Source: Gammaproteobacteria bacterium
GTDB lineage: Bacteria; Pseudomonadota; Gammaproteobacteria; Pseudomonadales; Pseudohongiellaceae
DNA length: 64,000 nt
Reading direction: 5' to 3'
NCBI GenBank assembly: GCA_041395725.1
Contig: JAWKZW010000001.1
Coordinates: 1,240,001-1,304,000 of the forward strand
A program made the translations under genes and the position numbers. Shown here one piece after another: positions 1 to 9,195 of the stretch. How positions within the stretch are numbered: the first letter of the stretch is position 1; each line of letters starts with the position of its first letter. The notes under the pieces are model-generated. The model was not told the origin of the DNA, made no database searches, and worked only from the letters and a program-made list of their open reading frames with translations.

Positions 1-1681
1 AGACGGGGACAACCTGGCAGACAGCACCGATTGGATCAGCCGCTACACCCTGCAGGCTGACTTCCAGGTGCCATTCCTGGAAGGCTGGGAAGGCTTTGCA
101 GCCTACACCCATAACAGCCGTCGTTTCCGCTTCATGTCCAGCCAGAACTACGACATCGAGGCCATGAAGCAAGGTCTGAACTGTGACGTAGTCAACGACC
201 GCGAAGCCTGTTACAACCCCTTCTACGTCACCGATGAAGCCAACAACAACAGCATTCACGTAATGAACGCCATTGCCGGTCGCGACAAGGAAGAGTCCAT
301 CGACGAATTGGACGTAGTCGATATCGTCATTAACGGTGAAGTTCCCCTGTTCGGTTTCGAATTGCCGGGTGGTCCTATCGGCGCTGCAATTGGCTACCAG
401 CGTCGAGAGGACTACTCTCGCAACGTGCCCTCCCAGCAGGAATTGGCGGGTGACACCTGGATCGGCGGCACCGCGCAGGAAACTGTCACCTCGTTCGCCC
501 GTGAAGTGGATGCTTATTTTGCCGAATTCGCGGTTCCCCTGCTGCCCAGCGTAGAACTGACCGCTGCGGTGCGCCGCGAGGAATTCAGTAGCGGTCAGTC
601 ATCCACCGACCCGAAATTCGGGTTGACCTGGGCAGCCACTGACTGGCTGACCCTGCGCGCCACTACGGGCGATGCGTTCATCGCACCAAGCCTGTCGCAA
701 CTGTTTAATCCGGTTACCTGTGGACTGTCTACGGTCACCGACCGTTTCAGTGATTTCTCGGCTTTCACCACGGCCTGTTCCGGCGGTAACCCGAATCTCA
801 CCAACGAGTCGTCCACGTCCCAGCAGCTCGGTTTTGACCTGAACTTCGACAATGTTCTGGGCGGTAGCCTCGACCTGTCGGTGACGTGGAACAACACCGA
901 GTTCCAGAACCGTATCGTCGGCCAGGACGCCCAACAGAAGATGGAGCTGGATTTCTTCAACTTCAAACAGGCCACCGGCTTCAGCGGTAACGGCTTGACC
1001 CCAGAAACGCAGCCGACCCCAGCGCAACTTGCGGACTGGCTCGCCGATCCACGCTCGGACAAGGATATCATTCGGGACCCGCTCGACCCAACCCGAATCA
1101 ACCAGGTATTAGGCCTTGGACAGGCCAATGCCGAGAGCGTGGAAGTCACGGCTTACGATATCCAGGGTACCTACCGCTTCAGTCTCGACAATATCGGGGA
1201 TTTCCGTATCGGCCTGCAGGGTACCATCTGGGATGAGTTCCTGTACCAGGATGATCCGTCTCAGCCAATTGTCGACGGTGCCGGTAACTACAACGACGTC
1301 ACCGGTGCGGCGCCCTCCATCCCGAAGATCCGGGTCAACCTGACCACTGGCTGGACACGCGGCAACCACTCCATCGTGGCCATTTCCCGTTATGTGGACA
1401 AGGTGGAAAACTACGACGGTCCCCGCTATACCTTCATGCGGTTCTTCGGCGGGACAGTCGACCGACGAAATCTACAGGAAATCCGTACCTGGACGCAGAT
1501 GGACGCCAATTACACCTACCGTGGCTACCAGATGTTCGACGGAGAGCTGTCGTTCACCCTCGGCGCACGAAACCTGTTCGATCGTGAAGCCCAAAAGACG
1601 CCAGAGTTTGCCGGAGTCGCCGGGGCCTTACAGGATCCGATGGGCCGAGTGATCTATGCACGTGTGGTTTACGACTTCTAA
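1..1681 (+). CDS. TonB-dependent outer-membrane receptor, C-terminal part (5' truncated by window edge)
   Basis: The frame is open at the left edge, so only the last ~560 residues are seen. They look like the beta-barrel of a TonB-dependent receptor: alternating aromatic/polar strands, a late 'GARNLFDR' segment typical of the last strands, and a C-terminal end (VVYDF) with the terminal Phe used for outer-membrane insertion. Plug and TonB box lie outside the window. Such receptors import large or scarce ligands (siderophores, metals, glycans); the substrate cannot be told. The gene ends at a strong terminator, so it is transcriptionally separate from the next gene pair. An internal GTG at 68 is not a start. 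Confidence 0.9.
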   Translation, partial: DGDNLADSTDWISRYTLQADFQVPFLEGWEGFAAYTHNSRRFRFMSSQNYDIEAMKQGLNCDVVNDREACYNPFYVTDEANNNSIHVMNAIAGRDKEESIDELDVVDIVINGEVPLFGFELPGGPIGAAIGYQRREDYSRNVPSQQELAGDTWIGGTAQETVTSFAREVDAYFAEFAVPLLPSVELTAAVRREEFSSGQSSTDPKFGLTWAATDWLTLRATTGDAFIAPSLSQLFNPVTCGLSTVTDRFSDFSAFTTACSGGNPNLTNESSTSQQLGFDLNFDNVLGGSLDLSVTWNNTEFQNRIVGQDAQQKMELDFFNFKQATGFSGNGLTPETQPTPAQLADWLADPRSDKDIIRDPLDPTRINQVLGLGQANAESVEVTAYDIQGTYRFSLDNIGDFRIGLQGTIWDEFLYQDDPSQPIVDGAGNYNDVTGAAPSIPKIRVNLTTGWTRGNHSIVAISRYVDKVENYDGPRYTFMRFFGGTVDRRNLQEIRTWTQMDANYTYRGYQMFDGELSFTLGARNLFDREAQKTPEFAGVAGALQDPMGRVIYARVVYDF

Positions 1682-2342
1682 AAAGGCGTAATCACCGTTT
1701 CTATTATGGAAGCGGTCAACAGAACAGAGAGGGCTCCCGTCGGAGCCCTCTTTTTTTTCATAGTATTTTGACTGGCAGGCTGTCGATAAATTATTGGTTG
1801 AAGATTTATCGCGCTTGCCACTGTTTTTTCAACAGCCTGGTGGTTTTTTTGCCGGGCATTTAGCGGGCTTTTTAGCGGATTAGTGGACTTCTCCCCGCGC
1901 CGCATAGAAATCCCCAGGAATTTCCGGCAGTTCCCTGTTCAACGGGAACACGCGCCTTTCTGAATCCTTGTATTGCGAAAACAGGCGGTAATGGCCACGC
2001 CGGGCCAATAGTGGTAGTCTCTTCAGGGGATTTGCGGGTCTTCCGCTCCCGTCGACAGCCCAGGTTCACCGCACTGAATAAATAGACAGCAGGCTGGACC
2101 GCTTAAAGCCAGGTTTTCAGCCTGCAGCATTGCCAAAGGAGAGCCCTGGTTGCTTGCATGGATCAGGCCAGCAGTGTCCATTGCAAGCATACCGGTAGAC
2201 CGGAAAACTCAGAAACCCAGCTACCGTGCAACGCAACTCAGTCGACCGCTGAGTAATCTGAACCAACGGTTCACGTGGTTGAAACCATTCCCGTATAACC
2301 CTGGCAGTTTAAGCAATAACCCGACAAGACAAAGGAGATCCA
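1682..2342. other. Intergenic region upstream of the YEGW/cytochrome pair
   Basis: Apart from the terminator, I see an inverted repeat (CGATAAAT 1784-1791 / ATTTATCG 1804-1811) and no convincing gene. The stretch must contain the promoter of the gene starting at 2343, but I cannot place -35/-10 boxes with confidence. Confidence 0.5.
1729..1758 (+). terminator. Rho-independent terminator of the TonB receptor gene
   Basis: Perfect 9-bp stem (GAGGGCTCC / GGAGCCCTC) with a 4-nt loop, followed directly by eight T residues, 47 bp after the stop codon. Confidence 0.95.
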
Positions 2343-3233
2343 ATGCGAAGATCTGGCTCTATAACAGGCAGGCTGGTGGCGGGGTTTGCCGGCCTGGTAA
2401 TCACCAACCTCTCACTGGCCCAGGGTACGCCCCTGCCGGTAGAGTTGTTACCCCTCGGCAAGGACATCGGTATCAGCTCCGGGCAGACGGTGACACCAGC
2501 CTACGAAGGCTGGTACGAATTGCCTGACGGCAATATCGCCCTGTCGTTCGGGTATTACAACCGCAACACCGCCCAGGTGCTGGAAATCCCCGTGGGACCG
2601 GCCAACCGGATCATCGGCGCGGCCGACGGCTCTCCGGACCAGGGCCAGCCCACCCGCTTTGAAACAGAGAGGCACTGGGGCGTATTTACTGTCGTGGTTC
2701 CCGCCGGCCACCAGGAGCAGGTGGTCTGGCACCTGGAAAATCAGGGCAAAACCTTTCACATTCCCGCCAACGTGAATGATGACTATGTTGTGGACGCTAT
2801 TGCGGGGGATGCCAACGGCGATTTCCCGCCCCAGATCAAGTTTGAAGAGAACGGCCCGGTAGGGCAGGGTCCGGGCGGCATAACGACTGGCCCCCTGCAG
2901 GCGCGCGTAGGCGAACCGCTCACAGTGAATAGCTGGGTCGCCGACGACGGAATTGGCAGTGGCCTGATGGCCATGTTCCTGGGCGGCAGCAATGTAACCC
3001 CGCCCGTGACCTTGACCTGGTTTGAACACCGCGGGCCGGGCAAGGTGACATTCTCCCCGGCCACGGCCCGGGTCCCGGTAGAGGGTGAATGGGTCAGCAC
3101 CGAAGTCACCTTCGATCAGCCCGGCGAGTACATGCTGCGGGCACGACTGACCGAATTTACCGGACCGGAAATGGCCGGCCATGCCCAGTGTTGCTGGACC
3201 AATGGCTTTGTAAAAGTTGAAGTCGCTAATTAA
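2343..3233 (+). CDS. Exported 'YEGW' protein, partner of the adjacent cytochrome/Cu-monooxygenase
   Basis: 296 residues with an N-terminal signal peptide (hydrophobic ~10-24, ending near SLAQ) and no later membrane segment, so periplasmic or secreted. I do not recognise a named family. It is clearly a diverged paralogue of the 339-residue protein at 20663-21682: both have AYEGW (53-57 here), then DGxI, FGYxNxN, LxIPVG, GQPTxF, VVW/LVW and xDYxVDxI/xDYKIDNI in the same order, and both end in an FDQPGEYMLRA / FDEPGTYLLWG immunoglobulin-like strand pattern. The start ATG has an AGGAGA ribosome site (2334-2339). It lies 68 bp before the cytochrome gene on the same strand, so co-transcription is likely. 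A substrate-binding or accessory role to the enzyme is inference. Confidence 0.75.
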   Translation: MRRSGSITGRLVAGFAGLVITNLSLAQGTPLPVELLPLGKDIGISSGQTVTPAYEGWYELPDGNIALSFGYYNRNTAQVLEIPVGPANRIIGAADGSPDQGQPTRFETERHWGVFTVVVPAGHQEQVVWHLENQGKTFHIPANVNDDYVVDAIAGDANGDFPPQIKFEENGPVGQGPGGITTGPLQARVGEPLTVNSWVADDGIGSGLMAMFLGGSNVTPPVTLTWFEHRGPGKVTFSPATARVPVEGEWVSTEVTFDQPGEYMLRARLTEFTGPEMAGHAQCCWTNGFVKVEVAN

Positions 3234-3301
3234 TCAGAATTTTCTAAATCAATAGAGTGATCAAAAGTGAAGACCAACGGGTCTTCAGGAGGCAAGATCA
3301 G

Positions 3302-4672
3302 ATGTTTGGATTCAATGTGAATGAGAAGCGAGCGGCGACCCGCCTGTCAGCTGCCGGCGTATTCGCCTGCCTCACAGCGGCGTCATTACCAGCCTGGGCC
3401 CAGGAAGCTGCAGACCAGATACAGCGGGAAGTGACCTGGGCCAGCGATGTGGCGGCCATCTTCCAGGAAAAATGCCAGGAATGTCATCGCCCCGATTCCA
3501 TCGCGCCCATCTCGTTACTCACCTACGAAGAGGCCCGCCTGTTTGCACCGGTAATCCGCTACCGGGTCGCCAACCGGGTGATGCCGCCCTGGCACATCAA
3601 TCCGGAAGTCGGTATCCAGGACTTTGCCAACGACCGCGGCCTGAGCGCCGAAGAACGCCAGCTGATTATCGCCTGGGCAGATCAGGGCGCACCGCTGGGA
3701 GACGCCAGCCAGGCGCCGGCGCCGCGGGAATTCAATGATGCGCTGGTGTGGCGACTGGAAGACGAGATGGGTGGCCCACCGGAATTGACCGTACTCTCCG
3801 AGCCTTACGACCTGGCCGCCCGCACCCAGGATAAGTGGTTTCGGCCCATGACTCCGACCGGGCTGACCGAAGCCAGGTGGGTGAAGGCCATCGAAATAAG
3901 ACCAGTGAACTCGGAAAGTCGCAGCGTGATTCACCACTCTCTGGCGTTTCTGATCCAGAACGAAGAGGAAGCAACCGGCCTGCCGGAAGGTGTCGATCTG
4001 CAATTCGGGCCCAGCCTGTTCATGGAATGGGCAGTAGGCAAGGCCGGCCAGATCTTCCGCCCGGATTCCGGCAAGCTGATGTTGCCCGACTCGCAGATCA
4101 TGTGGGAGATGCACCTGCATGCCAACGGCCAGCGGGTACCCGCCGCGCAGGTTGAACTGGGGGTGTGGTTCCACGACGAGCCGCCGACCCATCGTACCAT
4201 CCTGACCATGCTGGATGCCCAGGGGCCCCATAGCCTGGATATACCGCCTGGTGAGATCGCAGTCACCCGCGGTAATTTCGTGCTGCCTGCCCCGGCGCGA
4301 CTGGAGAACTTCCAGCCCCACATGCACATGCGTGGCAAGGCCATGACCATGGAAGCCATCTACCCGAACGGTAACCGCGAAGTACTCGCCTTTGTGGACA
4401 ATTTTCAGTGGAACTGGCAGATCAATTACGTGTTCGAAGAGGACGCCGCGCCGCTGGTCCCCAAGGGTACGGTAATTGTTACCACTGCCTGGCATGACAA
4501 CACGGCGGAAAATCCTTATAACCCGGACCCCAACCAGTGGGTTGGCTGGGGCGACCGGACCGTGGATGAAATGGCCCATAACTGGGTCGATGTCACGTAC
4601 CTGGGACAGGAGGAGTTCGAGCGCATGGTGGCGGAACGCAATGCCCGTGCTAACGAATCCGGTTCTGAGTAA
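3302..4672 (+). CDS. Exported cytochrome c / copper type II monooxygenase-like fusion protein
   Basis: 456 residues from ATG 3302, which has AGGAGG 8 bp upstream; the GTG at 3257 lacks this. A signal peptide ends near AWAQ. A c-type heme site CQECH (58-62) lies in an N-terminal cytochrome domain that ends in the WADQGAPLGD region. The rest resembles the two-domain PHM/DBM fold of copper type II monooxygenases: HH at 211-212, HLH at 271-273, PHMH with GK at 339-345, and a late DEM (Met424) that could be the copper Met ligand, after a WHDNTAENPYNPDP segment. Expected in the periplasm. The heme domain could feed electrons to copper in place of ascorbate (inference). Substrate unknown. Paralogue of the protein at 21832-23274. 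Confidence 0.8.
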   Translation: MFGFNVNEKRAATRLSAAGVFACLTAASLPAWAQEAADQIQREVTWASDVAAIFQEKCQECHRPDSIAPISLLTYEEARLFAPVIRYRVANRVMPPWHINPEVGIQDFANDRGLSAEERQLIIAWADQGAPLGDASQAPAPREFNDALVWRLEDEMGGPPELTVLSEPYDLAARTQDKWFRPMTPTGLTEARWVKAIEIRPVNSESRSVIHHSLAFLIQNEEEATGLPEGVDLQFGPSLFMEWAVGKAGQIFRPDSGKLMLPDSQIMWEMHLHANGQRVPAAQVELGVWFHDEPPTHRTILTMLDAQGPHSLDIPPGEIAVTRGNFVLPAPARLENFQPHMHMRGKAMTMEAIYPNGNREVLAFVDNFQWNWQINYVFEEDAAPLVPKGTVIVTTAWHDNTAENPYNPDPNQWVGWGDRTVDEMAHNWVDVTYLGQEEFERMVAERNARANESGSE

Positions 4673-4693
4673 GATGTCTTAAAACCTCTGGAG

Positions 4694-4736
4694 CGGCCCG
4701 GCAGCAGACTGACTTGTCAGTTTTTACGCCGGGCCG
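4694..4736 (+). terminator. Nested inverted repeats after the cytochrome gene, possible terminator
   Basis: Outer arms CGGCCCGGC (4694-4702) and GCCGGGCCG (4728-4736) enclose a smaller hairpin ACTGAC-TT-GTCAGT followed by T4. It lies 22 bp after the stop codon. Terminator function is plausible but the T-run is short. Confidence 0.5.
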
Positions 4737-4833
4737 TTGCCGGGGCCTCCCGGACCGCACTTGTCAACTGCAGGTTTCTGCATCGGGCTTCAATCGACAT
4801 TAATCGTTAAGGCTTCCCTCCTCACCCGTTCAA

Positions 4834-4903
4834 CCTTCCATCCTTCCATCCTTCCATCCTTCCATCTTTCCATCCTTTCAATTCATTCAATTCATTCAAT
4901 CCT
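4834..4903. repeat. Pyrimidine-rich 8-bp tandem repeat tract
   Basis: Four exact CCTTCCAT units (4834-4865), one variant CTTTCCAT, then two ATTCATTCA units. The 8-bp period is not a multiple of three and no gene crosses it. The rest of the 4673-5157 gap holds no gene that I can support. A comparable 4/8-bp period tract lies upstream of the paralogous cytochrome gene (23409-23492). Confidence 0.85.
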
Positions 4904-5157
4904 CACGCTGATTTCAATCCTGGTTCTAATGAGGGCCCCCTGTCACTCGTCTCCCTTAACCCGCTGACAACCGAAAGCGGCTTCTCCCGCGGCAGCAGGC
5001 TGGAGAACAGTTGGCAGGATGATCCCGTCAGCGGCCTGATCACGCCACTGATCCCAATTTGCAGCTCACGTGGCCGCTGAGGCTGTCTTCCCGGCCTGCA
5101 TGTTGCTAGAATCCGCGGCTGCCGATTCCTGCTGTCAACCTTGAGAGATCAGCCAGC

Positions 5158-7410
5158 GTGAAAAAAAGACAACTTCCCAAGCGCAAGATTCCTGCTCTTG
5201 CAGCTGCCATCGCCGCGTCAACATTAAGCCTCTCACCCGCCAGCGGCCAGGAGGAATCCGTACAGGAGGTACGGGTGGAAGCAAAAAGCTTCAGAGCCGT
5301 GCGCGTTGACTCTGCACCGGTGCTGGACGGTGTGCTCGATGATGCAGTCTGGCAGCAGGCCGAGCTGATCACTGACTTTCACCAGACCCAGCCGGGCGAC
5401 CATACACCGACATCCGAACGAACAGAGCTCTATGTGGTCTACACGGAGGACGCGCTGTATCTAGGCGCGCGGATGTTTGACAGCGACCCGGAGCTGATTT
5501 CCGCACCTACGATACGCCACGGCCAGGGTTTACCCTTCGACGACCGCCTGGTAATCATCCTGGACCCGTTCAACCAGGGCCGCGCCGGTTACCGTTTTGA
5601 AACCAATCTTAATGGTGTGCGACATGACTCTCTTTATGTCACACCCACCTCGTTTACCCTGGACTGGAATACTATCTGGGAAACCGCTACCAGTATCGAC
5701 GGTAACAGCTGGGTGGCCGAGGTGGAAATCCCCTTCAAGTCGCTGCCTTTCGATCCTCGACTTGACACCTGGGGCTTCAACTTCGGGCGCGGCATCCGTC
5801 GCCGTAACGAGGAAATGGCCTGGGTGTCCCTGAACCGCGGTTATAACCCGACCATCATGGGGGAAATGTCCGGCATGGAAGGCATGAACCAGGGCGTGGG
5901 CCTGGACATCGTGCCCTCTTTCACGGCCATCCGCCAACGCCTTTATAATCCGGCCGATTCGGAACAGACCCTGGTCTCGTCCCTGGATGCCTTCTACCGT
6001 CTGACACCGTCATTGAATGCCGCGCTGACGGTCAACACCGACTTTTCAGCAGCCGATGTGGATAACCGCCAGGTCAACCTGACCCGTTTCAACCTGTTTT
6101 TTCCCGAGCGGCGGGACTTTTTCCTCAACGATTCCGATCTGTTTACCTTCGGCAATATCGATCGCCTTACCAGCGGTAACAACGCCGCTTCCGGGGCCAG
6201 CGGGCAGAACGGACGACCCTATTTTTCCCGCAAGCTGGGTCTGGCGGCGGACGGTTCCCCGGTTGATATAGAATACGGCGGACGCGTCAGTGGCCGGGTG
6301 GGTCGTTTCAACATCGGTACACTTGCCATCCGGCAGGATTCCTACCACAACGTAAATGCCACTGATCTGTTGATCACCCGCATGTCGGCCAATGTGCTGG
6401 CCGACTCACGGGTCGGTTTCATTTACACCGATGGCGACCCCACTTCCAACGAAGAAAATCGCGTAATGGGGGCGGATTTTCAGTACGTGAACAACCAGTT
6501 TCTGGGCGACGAAGTCCTCTCGGCGGACTTCTTTTACCAGCAGTCGGACACCCCGGGGCTCAATGGCGACGACGCCTCTTACGGTTTTGGAATACGCTTT
6601 CCACAAACGGAAGGGCTGAGAACCAGAATGGCCTACAAGGTGGTGGAAGAGAACTTCAATCCCGCCATGGGTTTCGTCAATCGCTCGGGGGTCAGTGACC
6701 TGACGGCAGACGTCGGTTACACCTACTACTTTAACAACAGCGATCTGCTGCAAACTGCCTTTGCCGGCATCGACATGCAGCGTGTCGAGTTGCTGGATGG
6801 CGGCCTGCAGTCGGAAGTGGTTGCTTTTCGTTTACTTGAACTGGAATCAACCACCCGTGACAGTATGAGTCTGGCCTATTACACGAACAGAGAAGTCGTA
6901 CGGCAGCCTTTTACCATTTATCGGGAACCGGGCAAGGAAGTAGTGATTCAACCTGGCTCCTACGAATTCAACGAGCAGGAGATCAGCCTTTCAACCGCCG
7001 GGCAGCGGGAGTTTTCCGGCGGTGTCAGCCTCCGCAGCGGCGAGTTCTTCGATGGTGACCGGGTCAACGTTGGTACAGATTTCAGCTGGAACCAGTCGCG
7101 CTACTTCAGAATGACCCTGAGCTACGACTGGAACGATATCGACCTGCCCCAGGGCGAGTTCATCACTCGGCTGGCCAGCCTTAATACCCAGGTGGCCTTC
7201 TCGTCGACGCTGTACTGGATCACGCTTGCTCAGTACGACAATATTTCCGAAGAGCTGGGTATCAATACCCGACTGCAGTGGATTCCCCGCGCGGGGCAGG
7301 AAGGCTTCATCGTACTGAATTACAACATGGAAGACCGCGACCGCGACAACAGCTTTCGTACCGGGTTCAACGATATCAGCATCAAGTTCCGCTACACCTT
7401 CAGGTTCTAG
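5158..7410 (+). CDS. Outer-membrane protein with N-terminal CBM9-like domain and C-terminal beta-barrel (DUF5916-like)
   Basis: 750 residues from a GTG start, with a signal peptide (to ~SPASG). Residues ~45-230 resemble the carbohydrate-binding family 9-like domain that opens DUF5916 proteins: 'APVLDGVLDDAVWQQAE', 'LYVVYTEDALYLGARMFD', 'FDDRLVIILDPFNQGRAGYRFETN'. The remainder is rich in alternating aromatic strands, contains an 'FFPERRDFFLND' motif, and ends in FRYTFRF with a terminal Phe, as expected for an outer-membrane barrel. Ligand unknown. Its position after the TonB receptor and the YEGW/cytochrome pair may indicate a shared uptake/oxidation function, but the 485-bp gap with a repeat tract suggests its own promoter. 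Confidence 0.8.
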   Translation: MKKRQLPKRKIPALAAAIAASTLSLSPASGQEESVQEVRVEAKSFRAVRVDSAPVLDGVLDDAVWQQAELITDFHQTQPGDHTPTSERTELYVVYTEDALYLGARMFDSDPELISAPTIRHGQGLPFDDRLVIILDPFNQGRAGYRFETNLNGVRHDSLYVTPTSFTLDWNTIWETATSIDGNSWVAEVEIPFKSLPFDPRLDTWGFNFGRGIRRRNEEMAWVSLNRGYNPTIMGEMSGMEGMNQGVGLDIVPSFTAIRQRLYNPADSEQTLVSSLDAFYRLTPSLNAALTVNTDFSAADVDNRQVNLTRFNLFFPERRDFFLNDSDLFTFGNIDRLTSGNNAASGASGQNGRPYFSRKLGLAADGSPVDIEYGGRVSGRVGRFNIGTLAIRQDSYHNVNATDLLITRMSANVLADSRVGFIYTDGDPTSNEENRVMGADFQYVNNQFLGDEVLSADFFYQQSDTPGLNGDDASYGFGIRFPQTEGLRTRMAYKVVEENFNPAMGFVNRSGVSDLTADVGYTYYFNNSDLLQTAFAGIDMQRVELLDGGLQSEVVAFRLLELESTTRDSMSLAYYTNREVVRQPFTIYREPGKEVVIQPGSYEFNEQEISLSTAGQREFSGGVSLRSGEFFDGDRVNVGTDFSWNQSRYFRMTLSYDWNDIDLPQGEFITRLASLNTQVAFSSTLYWITLAQYDNISEELGINTRLQWIPRAGQEGFIVLNYNMEDRDRDNSFRTGFNDISIKFRYTFRF

Positions 7411-7469
7411 GGAGCTTCTGGTTATTTACCGCAGGGCGTTGTGGTAATCAATCAGAGGCTGCCTGACAG

Positions 7470-8846
7470 CTACAGGTTTTCCAGCTTCCTATACAGCGAG
7501 CGGACACTGATTCCGGCAATCTCGGCGACTTTCTCCTTGTCATTGTCGAAGGCGTTGAGCAGCGCTTCCAGGTAGTTCCGCTCGTTGGTCTTCAGATCTG
7601 TCCAGGTGGACCCGGGTTTGCCGGCCGCCGAGGAATCAAGCGAAGTGGCCGTCGCCTGCAGGGACTGCCTGGCATCGTCCTCCAGGCATTCTTCCAGAAC
7701 ATGGCGGTCGATTATATTGGAATCGGCAAACACCAGTGCCCGGTTCAACAGGTTGCGCAGTTCACGAATATTGCCGCGGTAAGGGTGGGCACATAGAACC
7801 CGCATGGCGGAATCGGTGACGTGGTATTCCTTACCCCCGGCTATTCTTCCCAACAGAGTCTTGACCAGCAGCGGAATGTCTTCCCGACGTTCATCCAGTG
7901 ACGGCAGGTAAATAGGAAAGACGTTGATGCGGTAATACAGATCGGCCCGGAAAGTGCCCTCGTCAACCATGCGCGCCAGATTCTTGTGGGTGGCACAGAT
8001 AAGCCGGAAATCCGAGCTCTGCACCTCGGCACTGCCGACCCGGCGGAATGTCCCGGTCTCCAGCAGGCGCAGCAGCTTTACCTGCATCGGCAGGGGTACG
8101 TCCCCGATTTCGTCGAGAAACAGGGTGCCTCCATCCGCCAGTTCCACCAGGCCATTCTTGTTGGCCTGAGCCCCGGTAAAAGCCCCTTTCACATGGCCGA
8201 ACAACTCGCTTTCAAACAGCGCCTCGGTCAGGCCGGCGCATTCCAGGGTGACCAGCGCCTTGTCCTTGCGCCGGCTGGCCATGTGAATGGCCCGGGCAGC
8301 CAGTTCCTTCCCGGTGCCGGATTCTCCCAGCAACAGGACTGAGGCGTCGGCGGGACCGACCCGGGCGACCCGCTCCAGCATGCGATTGAAAGCCGGGCTG
8401 CGACCCACGAACTCCTTTTCATCCACTGAGCCACTGGCCAGGGGCACCGGCTTCAGCAGCTCGACAAAAAAAGCCAGTCTGCCCTGCTGATCGTTGATGG
8501 GGATCATTTCCACGTCCACATGCTCCTTGCCACGCGGAGTCTGATGGATATGCAGCACCCGTTCCCGGGAACCGGACTGCTGAGCGGCCCGTAACGGGCA
8601 GTCTTCACCGGCCTGGTCACAGGGCACGTTGTAGCCGTGGGAAATCTCAAAACAGCGCGGAGTACGATCCATGTCGATCTCACCAAATGCCTTGCGGTAC
8701 AGCCCGTTGGTGGCAATGATCTGGTACTCCGCGGTCACCAGGATGGCCGGACAGTCATAGCCCTCCAGCATGTGGGTGAGGCCGGAGGTGAGGCTCGAGC
8801 TGGGGGTTGAGGTAAGAGTCGGCTGGTCGGTAGTGATTAGCGTCAT
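7470..8846 (-). CDS. fisR: FisR-type sigma-54-dependent activator (sulfane-sulfur sensor)
   Basis: 458 residues from ATG 8846 (an upstream TTG at 8888 is possible). Order: PAS-like sensor (~25-130), AAA+ domain with Walker A GESGTGKE (174-181), sigma-54 contact loop GAFTGA (221-226) and Walker B 'GTLFLDE', then a C-terminal Fis-type helix-turn-helix (AEIAGISVRSLYRKLENL). The sensor has three Cys (65, 76, 83 in a RCFEISHG...PCDQAGEDCPL context) with spacing 11 and 7, as I recall for the sulfane-sulfur-sensing cysteines C53/C64/C71 of Cupriavidus FisR. It is divergent from persulfide dioxygenase, DUF442 and SQR genes, and a sigma-54 promoter faces that operon. The assignment is therefore strong. 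Confidence 0.9.
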   Translation of the reverse strand: MTLITTDQPTLTSTPSSSLTSGLTHMLEGYDCPAILVTAEYQIIATNGLYRKAFGEIDMDRTPRCFEISHGYNVPCDQAGEDCPLRAAQQSGSRERVLHIHQTPRGKEHVDVEMIPINDQQGRLAFFVELLKPVPLASGSVDEKEFVGRSPAFNRMLERVARVGPADASVLLLGESGTGKELAARAIHMASRRKDKALVTLECAGLTEALFESELFGHVKGAFTGAQANKNGLVELADGGTLFLDEIGDVPLPMQVKLLRLLETGTFRRVGSAEVQSSDFRLICATHKNLARMVDEGTFRADLYYRINVFPIYLPSLDERREDIPLLVKTLLGRIAGGKEYHVTDSAMRVLCAHPYRGNIRELRNLLNRALVFADSNIIDRHVLEECLEDDARQSLQATATSLDSSAAGKPGSTWTDLKTNERNYLEALLNAFDNDKEKVAEIAGISVRSLYRKLENL

Positions 8847-8925
8847 GGTTTTGTCATATTCAGCAAAATAACCTGCCAAAAATGACAAGAGCAGCAGGGA
8901 AAGTCAAGCGGCAAACGCCGGCAAT

Positions 8926-8945
8926 ATTTCAAAAAATCATGAAAT
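8926..8945. promoter_or_regulatory. Candidate FisR upstream activator site
   Basis: Inverted repeat ATTTCA-N8-TGAAAT about 40 bp upstream of the -24 box, in the intergenic region shared with fisR. Sigma-54 activators bind such dyads at roughly this distance, but one site alone is weak evidence. Confidence 0.3.
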
Positions 8946-8983
8946 AAGCTTAACTTACAATGCCTTACAAAAATAGCTCGGAA

Positions 8984-9000
8984 TTGGCACAGTTGCTGCA
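8984..9000 (+). promoter_or_regulatory. Sigma-54 (-24/-12) promoter of the sulfide-oxidation operon
   Basis: TTGGCACAGTTGCTGCA: the invariant GG (8986-8987) and GC (8998-8999) are separated by exactly 10 bp, and the -24 half matches TTGGCAC fully. It points at the dioxygenase gene and predicts a start near 9011, giving a leader of ~185 nt before the ATG at 9196. The divergent sigma-54 activator gene supports it. Confidence 0.85.
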
Positions 9001-9195
9001 AATAGCTACTGCAAAGTGTGTTGCTGTCAGGCAGGTTGCCGCCGCAGTCGTCAACGCAGCTGCCCGGCTCAGGTTGCAACATTGGCCGCCGGGGATCGCG
9101 TAGCTCCTGTAGTAACTTTTGCGGCAGATTTGACGGCAACTGTTACGGCAAACACAGTCAAACGGGGCTTTCCCCAAAGTAGCGGAGTCATCACT

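Noticed and set aside
3257..3301. GTG 3257 as start of the first cytochrome gene
   Set aside because: ATG 3302 has AGGAGG at proper spacing and is followed by a normal signal peptide.
3515..4579. 354-residue open frame opposite the cytochrome gene
   Set aside because: Antisense shadow of a GC-rich real gene that has a ribosome site, signal peptide and heme motif.
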